Part shown: positions 63,667 to 64,000 of the stretch, one piece after another
How the letters are laid out: each line of letters begins with the position of its first letter
Position numbering within the stretch: position 1 is the first letter of the stretch
Source: Litorimonas cladophorae
GTDB lineage: Bacteria > Pseudomonadota > Alphaproteobacteria > Caulobacterales > Maricaulaceae
Direction of reading: 5' to 3'
NCBI RefSeq assembly: GCF_014652455.1
Contig: NZ_BMYV01000001.1
Location: 124,001 to 188,000 of the forward strand
Length of the DNA: 64,000 nucleotides
Made by a program: the position numbers and the translations under genes
The notes under the pieces: model-generated
What the model was told of the DNA's origin: nothing
Seen by the model: only the letters and a program-made list of their open reading frames with translations
Databases searched by the model: none

Positions 63667-64000
63667 ATGAGCGAGCAAACACTATCCGAATGGACCCCGC
63701 CTAAGATTTGGAAAAACAAGGAATCTGGCGGGAAGTTCGCAAATATCAATCGTCCAACGGCGGGTTCTACACATGAAAAAGAACTGCCCGTCGGCCAGCA
63801 TGATTTGCAGCTTTATTCGCTTGGGACCCCTAATGGTGTCAAAGTTACGGTAATGTTGGAAGAGCTCCTCGAGTTGGGTGTTACAGAGGCTGAATATGAC
63901 GCCTGGTTGATCAATATTGGCGACGGCGATCAGTTTGGATCGGGCTTTGTTGATGTAAATCCAAATTCTAAAATCCCCGCGCTCATGGACCATTCCGGCG
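63667..64000 (+). CDS. yghU: YghU-type glutathione S-transferase (5' part)
   Basis: The first 111 codons; the gene runs off the window. MSEQTLSEWTPPKIWKN, FANINRPTAGSTHEKELPVG, LQLYSLGTPNGVKVTVMLEEL in parts, and VNPNSKIPAL match E. coli YghU closely. YghU is a disulfide-bond reductase using two glutathiones. GGAG precedes ATG 63667 by 7 nt. Confidence 0.93.
   Translation, partial: MSEQTLSEWTPPKIWKNKESGGKFANINRPTAGSTHEKELPVGQHDLQLYSLGTPNGVKVTVMLEELLELGVTEAEYDAWLINIGDGDQFGSGFVDVNPNSKIPALMDHSG

Noticed and set aside
1-64000. CRISPR arrays, insertion sequences, prophage, tRNA and rRNA genes
   Set aside because: None seen by reading the sequence; all larger spaces are filled by genes or short regulatory DNA.

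Overview
The window is a gene-dense stretch of core chromosome from an alphaproteobacterium, probably a marine stalked-type lineage (Caulobacterales/Maricaulales or relatives). Clues are the DnaA-like replication regulator HdaA with an N-terminal clamp-binding motif, an HWE-family histidine kinase, an iron-sulfur (6-4) photolyase of the PhrB type, a perfect GTTC-N7-GTTC LexA box before ruvC, the compact tol-pal order with cpoB, and the serC-serA pair. The lineage assignment is inference; the class assignment is firm. No insertion sequence, prophage, CRISPR array, rRNA or tRNA gene was seen, and no gap between called genes exceeds about 300 bases.

Layout. 1-4.2 kb: DJ-1/PfpI protein, then a leftward MarR-CBS-CBS-small membrane protein operon with an apparent operator and a terminator, then a VOC protein and a YafY/WYL regulator downstream of a perfect 9-bp inverted repeat. 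4.2-5.4 kb: rplS-trmD. 5.7-8.5 kb: HWE kinase, I78-like inhibitor lipoprotein, DUF3140 protein, an orphan protein. 8.5-12.4 kb: YheS-type ABC-F protein, ndk, a Tad-type protein with a von Willebrand A domain. 12.6-16 kb: purM-purN divergent from a DUF2066 protein and hdaA. 16-18.5 kb: a DUF2256 zinc-ribbon and SDR pair divergent from the photolyase. 18.5-21.1 kb: RluA-type synthase, rnd, dienelactone hydrolase, overlapping. 21.3-27.4 kb: LysM lipoprotein, pyk, a His-rich TonB receptor with a small periplasmic protein behind a near-perfect Zur box, and a CPA1 antiporter. 27.5-32.7 kb: pth, rplY, prs, pgeF, a MidA/NDUFAF7-like methyltransferase, lgt. 32.8-37.6 kb: a UbiK-like factor, dnaB, a possible three-hairpin small RNA, two related secreted proteins of unknown function around an L,D-transpeptidase.

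37.8-49.3 kb holds the envelope and repair cluster: ruvC, ruvA, ruvB, ybgC, small unknowns, then tolQ-tolR-tolA-tolB-pal-cpoB and tilS. 49.4-53.7 kb is ftsH (own terminator), folP, a membrane protein and thiD. 53.7-60.3 kb runs leftward: EamA exporter, membrane protein, purA, a PagL-like lipid A deacylase, serA and serC. 60.5-64 kb runs rightward: a large lipoprotein with three Ig-like repeats and a gluzincin metalloprotease domain, a small lipoprotein directly behind it, and the start of a YghU-type glutathione transferase cut by the window end.

Most genes are standard housekeeping. The observations most worth pursuing are the MarR-CBS operon, the photolyase/DUF2256/SDR group, the Zur and LexA sites, the candidate small RNA before dnaB, and the metalloprotease-lipoprotein pair. 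Start sites were moved inward from the longest reading frame wherever a ribosome binding site, a signal peptide or family length supported it.
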